A DNA stretch of 64,000 nucleotides from Shewanella algae (GTDB taxonomy: Bacteria; Pseudomonadota; Gammaproteobacteria; Enterobacterales; Shewanellaceae): positions 3,687,001 through 3,751,000 of the forward strand of contig NZ_CP068230.1 in NCBI RefSeq assembly GCF_009183365.2, in the 5' to 3' direction. Within the stretch, counting starts at the first letter, position 1; each line of letters opens with the position of its first letter. A program made the position numbers and the translations under genes. Positions 61,388-64,000 of this stretch are shown piece after piece. The notes under the pieces were generated by a model. The model made no database searches. It saw nothing but the letters and a program-made list of their open reading frames with translations, and was not told where the DNA came from.

Positions 61388-62563
61388 ATGTTAGGCACTC
61401 CCCTTAGCCAAGGCGCCGTGCGCGCCATGCTGCTCGGCTGCGGCGAACTGGGCAAAGAAGTTGCGATTGAACTGCAGCGCCTGGGCGTCGAAGTCATTGG
61501 CGTCGACCGCTACCCCAATGCCCCTGCCATGCAAGTCAGCCATCGTTTTCATGTGGTGAACATGCTCGATCCCGAGGCGCTGCGCGCCGTCATCGAGCTG
61601 GAAAAACCCCATCTGGTCATTCCGGAAATCGAAGCCATAGCCACAGCAACGCTGGCAAAGATGGAGGCCGAAGGTCTGAAGGTGGTGCCCACCGCCAGAG
61701 CCACCCAGTTGACCATGGACAGAGAAGGCATTCGCCGTCTGGCAGCAGAGACGCTGGGGATCCCCACCTCGCCCTACGTCTTTTGCGACACTGAGACAGA
61801 ATTCAATCAGGCGGTGGCCCAAATAGGTTTGCCCTGCGTGGTCAAGCCTGTGATGAGCTCATCGGGCAAGGGCCAGAGCGTGATCCGCGAGCAAGCCCAG
61901 ATAGCCGCGGCCTGGGAGTATGCCCAGCAAGGTGGCCGCGCCGGTCAAGGCCGGGTGATAGTCGAAGGTTTTGTGCCTTTCGACTACGAAATCACCCTGC
62001 TCACCATAAGTGCAGTCAACGGCATTCATTTCTGTGCGCCTATAGGCCACAGGCAGGAAGACGGTGACTACCGCGAATCCTGGCAGCCACAGGCCATGAG
62101 CCAAGCGGCCCTGGAAAAGGCACAACAGATAGGCGCCAAAGTGGTTGAGGCGCTCGGCGGCCACGGTTTGTTTGGGGTAGAACTCTTTATCAAGGGCGAT
62201 GAAGTCTACTTCTCTGAAGTCTCGCCCCGGCCCCACGACACCGGCATGGTGACCCTGATAAGCCAGGATCTGTCCGAGTTTGCCCTGCACGTGCGTGCCA
62301 TTCTCGGATTGCCGATCGCCAATATCCGCCAGCACGGCCCCAGCGCTTCGGCTGTGGTACTCAAAGAAGGCGACTCAGACAACCTGCGTTACACAGGCCT
62401 TGCAGCAGCGCTGAGCGAAGCCGACACCCAGCTGCGACTGTTCGGCAAGCCGGAGATCCATGGTCGCCGCCGTCTGGGAGTTGCCCTGGCAAGGGATCTG
62501 GATATTCAAAGCGCCATAGACAAGGCGCTGCGCTCTGCCGCCAAAGTAGAAGTAATTTTTTAA
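61388..62563 (+). CDS. purT: Formate-dependent GAR transformylase
   Basis: ATP-grasp enzyme of purine synthesis that makes formyl-GAR from GAR, formate and ATP. 391 residues (E. coli 392). LLGCGELGKEVAIELQRLGVEV start, PVMSSSGKGQSV ATP loop, and EVSPRPHDTGMVTLISQDLSEFALH metal-site block are all present. Confidence 0.96.
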   Translation: MLGTPLSQGAVRAMLLGCGELGKEVAIELQRLGVEVIGVDRYPNAPAMQVSHRFHVVNMLDPEALRAVIELEKPHLVIPEIEAIATATLAKMEAEGLKVVPTARATQLTMDREGIRRLAAETLGIPTSPYVFCDTETEFNQAVAQIGLPCVVKPVMSSSGKGQSVIREQAQIAAAWEYAQQGGRAGQGRVIVEGFVPFDYEITLLTISAVNGIHFCAPIGHRQEDGDYRESWQPQAMSQAALEKAQQIGAKVVEALGGHGLFGVELFIKGDEVYFSEVSPRPHDTGMVTLISQDLSEFALHVRAILGLPIANIRQHGPSASAVVLKEGDSDNLRYTGLAAALSEADTQLRLFGKPEIHGRRRLGVALARDLDIQSAIDKALRSAAKVEVIF

Positions 62564-62574
62564 AAGAGACCGCC

Positions 62575-63123
62575 ATGAGCCAGCATTTTCAGGGTAAGTA
62601 TGAAGTGGAACTCAAGTTCCGTCTGAATGAATCTTGCAGCAAACAACAACTGCTTGAGCGCATCAATGCCATGGAGCATGAGTGCATGTTTGCCGATAAT
62701 CAGGAGGACGACTGCTACTTCGATACCCCGGATGGTCAACTGGCCGCGGCGGACAAGTCACTGTGCATCCGGGAGATGCAGCCATCCAACAATCTGCTGT
62801 GGATCCTCAAGGGCCCGGGAGCGGATTGCTGTGAAGCGGTCAATATCTCGGATGCCGCCAGGGCCCGCAGCATGCTCAGCGCCATGGGCTATGTGCCGGT
62901 GCAGCGGCTGCAAAAACGCCGCAGCATCTACTTTATCGGCAAGTGGCATATGACACTGGACAGCCTGGCGGGGCTCGGCGATTTTGCCGAGCTGGCGATC
63001 ATGACCGACGATAGCGATAAGCTGGAGCAGCTTCGCAGCGAGCTTTGGCAACTGGCGGCCCGGTTCGGGCTGACCCAAGCCATGTTGGAGTCCCGCTCCT
63101 ATCGGCAACTGTGCAACAGTTAA
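62575..63123 (+). CDS. CYTH-domain protein (class IV adenylate cyclase-like)
   Basis: 182 residues with the CYTH signature ExExK (EVELK) at about 10-14 and the alternating charged strands of the triphosphate tunnel: YFDTPDGQLAAADKSLCIREM, LQKRRSIYFIGKWHMTLDSLAGLGDFAELAI. CYTH enzymes act on triphosphates (cAMP synthesis, thiamine triphosphate or inorganic triphosphate hydrolysis). The short length and CyaB-like layout favour a class IV cyclase or a triphosphatase. It starts 11 bp after purT. Confidence 0.82.
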   Translation: MSQHFQGKYEVELKFRLNESCSKQQLLERINAMEHECMFADNQEDDCYFDTPDGQLAAADKSLCIREMQPSNNLLWILKGPGADCCEAVNISDAARARSMLSAMGYVPVQRLQKRRSIYFIGKWHMTLDSLAGLGDFAELAIMTDDSDKLEQLRSELWQLAARFGLTQAMLESRSYRQLCNS

Positions 63124-63139
63124 ACTCGGTTAATAGCGT

Positions 63140-64000
63140 CTAAACCTGGTTAACTGAGTCTCCGCCAATAAAGGCGCGCAGATTGTCCACGGCAATATCC
63201 AACAGCTTCTGCCTGGCTTCTATTGTCGCCCAGGCATTGTGCGGACTTATGCTGACTCCTTTGGCATTGAGCAAGGGGTTATCCGGCTTGGGAGGCTCAC
63301 TGGAGAGCACATCCACTCCGGCCCGCAACTTGCCCTGATTGAGAGCTGTGGCAAGCGCAGTTTCATCCACCAGCCCGCCACGGGCGGTATTGATCAAGAT
63401 CACCCCGGGCTTTAACAGCTGCAGCGAGTCTTGATTGATCATCTTCTCGGTCGCCGCTGTCAGCGGGCAGTGCAGCGAGATCACATCGGCTTCACGATAC
63501 AGCTGCTCCAGTGGCGCCCAGCTGATGCCTTCGGCCAGGTCATGGCGCTCGGTTCGGGTATGCAGCAGCACCCGCATCCCCATCGCCCTGGCAATATTCG
63601 CCACCCGCGAGCCTATATCACCATAACCGACTATTCCCATCACCTTGCCCGAGAGTGACATCAGCGGTGACAGAGTAAAACAGAAGTCGGCGCACTGGCT
63701 CCAGGCCCCCGCCACCACCGCTTGGTGGTGCTGCGCCACTTGTTGGGTGTGATACAAGAGATGGGCAAAGACCATCTGCGCCACCGCATCCGGACCATAG
63801 CCAGGCACATTGGTGACTGTGATGCCAAGGTCGCCGGCGGCCTGTAAATCAACCACATTGGTACCCGTGGCAAGAATGCCTACGTACTTGAGCCCGGGCA
63901 GCGCCGCCAGTTGCTGCGCCCCGAGCACTGTCTTGTTGGTGAGCAAAACATCGGCGCCTTGGGCGCGCTGCAGCACAAGCTCCGCCGGGGTTCTGTCATA
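63140..64000 (-). CDS. D-2-hydroxyacid dehydrogenase, C-terminal part
   Basis: NAD(P)-dependent oxidoreductase running past the right window edge; about 287 codons are visible. The Rossmann loop GYGDIGSRVA, catalytic Arg in NTARGGLVDE, Glu in DVLSSEPP and the catalytic His in SPHNAW define the family. It resembles glycerate/hydroxypyruvate reductases (HprA type), but the substrate cannot be fixed. The N-terminus is missing. Confidence 0.88.
   Translation of the reverse strand, partial: YDRTPAELVLQRAQGADVLLTNKTVLGAQQLAALPGLKYVGILATGTNVVDLQAAGDLGITVTNVPGYGPDAVAQMVFAHLLYHTQQVAQHHQAVVAGAWSQCADFCFTLSPLMSLSGKVMGIVGYGDIGSRVANIARAMGMRVLLHTRTERHDLAEGISWAPLEQLYREADVISLHCPLTAATEKMINQDSLQLLKPGVILINTARGGLVDETALATALNQGKLRAGVDVLSSEPPKPDNPLLNAKGVSISPHNAWATIEARQKLLDIAVDNLRAFIGGDSVNQV

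Overview
The window looks like a chromosome segment of a Shewanella species, probably of the S. algae type. Pointers are the gene order around leuS-mrdA-rodA-dacA and pepA/lptFG-holC-valS, DUF2913, DUF2960 and DUF3019 proteins, a pepsin-like protease of the shewasin type, and a split borosin pair that closely resembles SonM/SonA of S. oneidensis. All family calls come from reading the protein sequences; no database search was run. No rRNA, tRNA or CRISPR array was seen.

Region 1 (1-12.3 kb) is housekeeping: a DUF1451 protein, then leuS, lptE, holA, nadD, rsfS, rlmH, mrdA, rodA, mltB, rlpA and dacA, many of them overlapping or nearly touching. It couples outer-membrane LPS assembly, ribosome silencing and methylation, and the rod-shape peptidoglycan machinery. 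After dacA, where ybeD-lipB-lipA would be expected, the order breaks to rhlE, a giant PKD-repeat lipoprotein, a DJ-1/PfpI protein and a DUF2913 protein (12.3-20.6 kb).

Region 2 (20.6-28.9 kb) is the accessory region. It reads as a decayed integron-type cassette array in leftward orientation: small unrelated minus-strand ORFs separated by attC-like palindromes, with no integrase gene in the window. It is broken up by an IS3-family element inserted exactly in an attC end box, an IS110-family remnant, a frameshifted REP-type (RAYT) transposase and REP-like hairpins. At its right edge lies a good LexA box in front of a decayed ORF. The stretch from 27.9 to 28.9 kb is non-coding, with a long inverted repeat and a duplicated segment.

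Region 3 (28.9-46.4 kb) returns to core genes: yqiK-yqiJ (flotillin/NfeD-like), an M32 carboxypeptidase, GNAT, a DUF486 gene split by a 264-bp MITE, DUF2960, RDD, lptG-lptF divergent from pepA, then holC-valS. Between pepA and holC sits a module of a NemR-like regulator, a CurA-like reductase and a PhzF protein. Two near-identical operator palindromes mark the regulator and reductase promoters.

Region 4 (46.4-64 kb) starts with a TerC transporter behind a yybP-ykoY (manganese) riboswitch. The most interesting locus follows: a pepsin-like aspartic protease (frameshifted at a C6 tract), a GNAT acetyltransferase, a discrete borosin alpha-N-methyltransferase overlapping its precursor-peptide gene, and a GGDEF membrane protein overlapping the precursor gene. 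This looks like a ribosomal peptide cluster with an unusual core. Then come chaA, aaaT, a glutaryl-CoA-dehydrogenase-like gene, an envelope-stress module (MipA, DUF3019, response regulator, histidine kinase), DUF1289, DUF4136, a Ycf46-like AAA ATPase, purT, a CYTH protein and a partial 2-hydroxyacid dehydrogenase.
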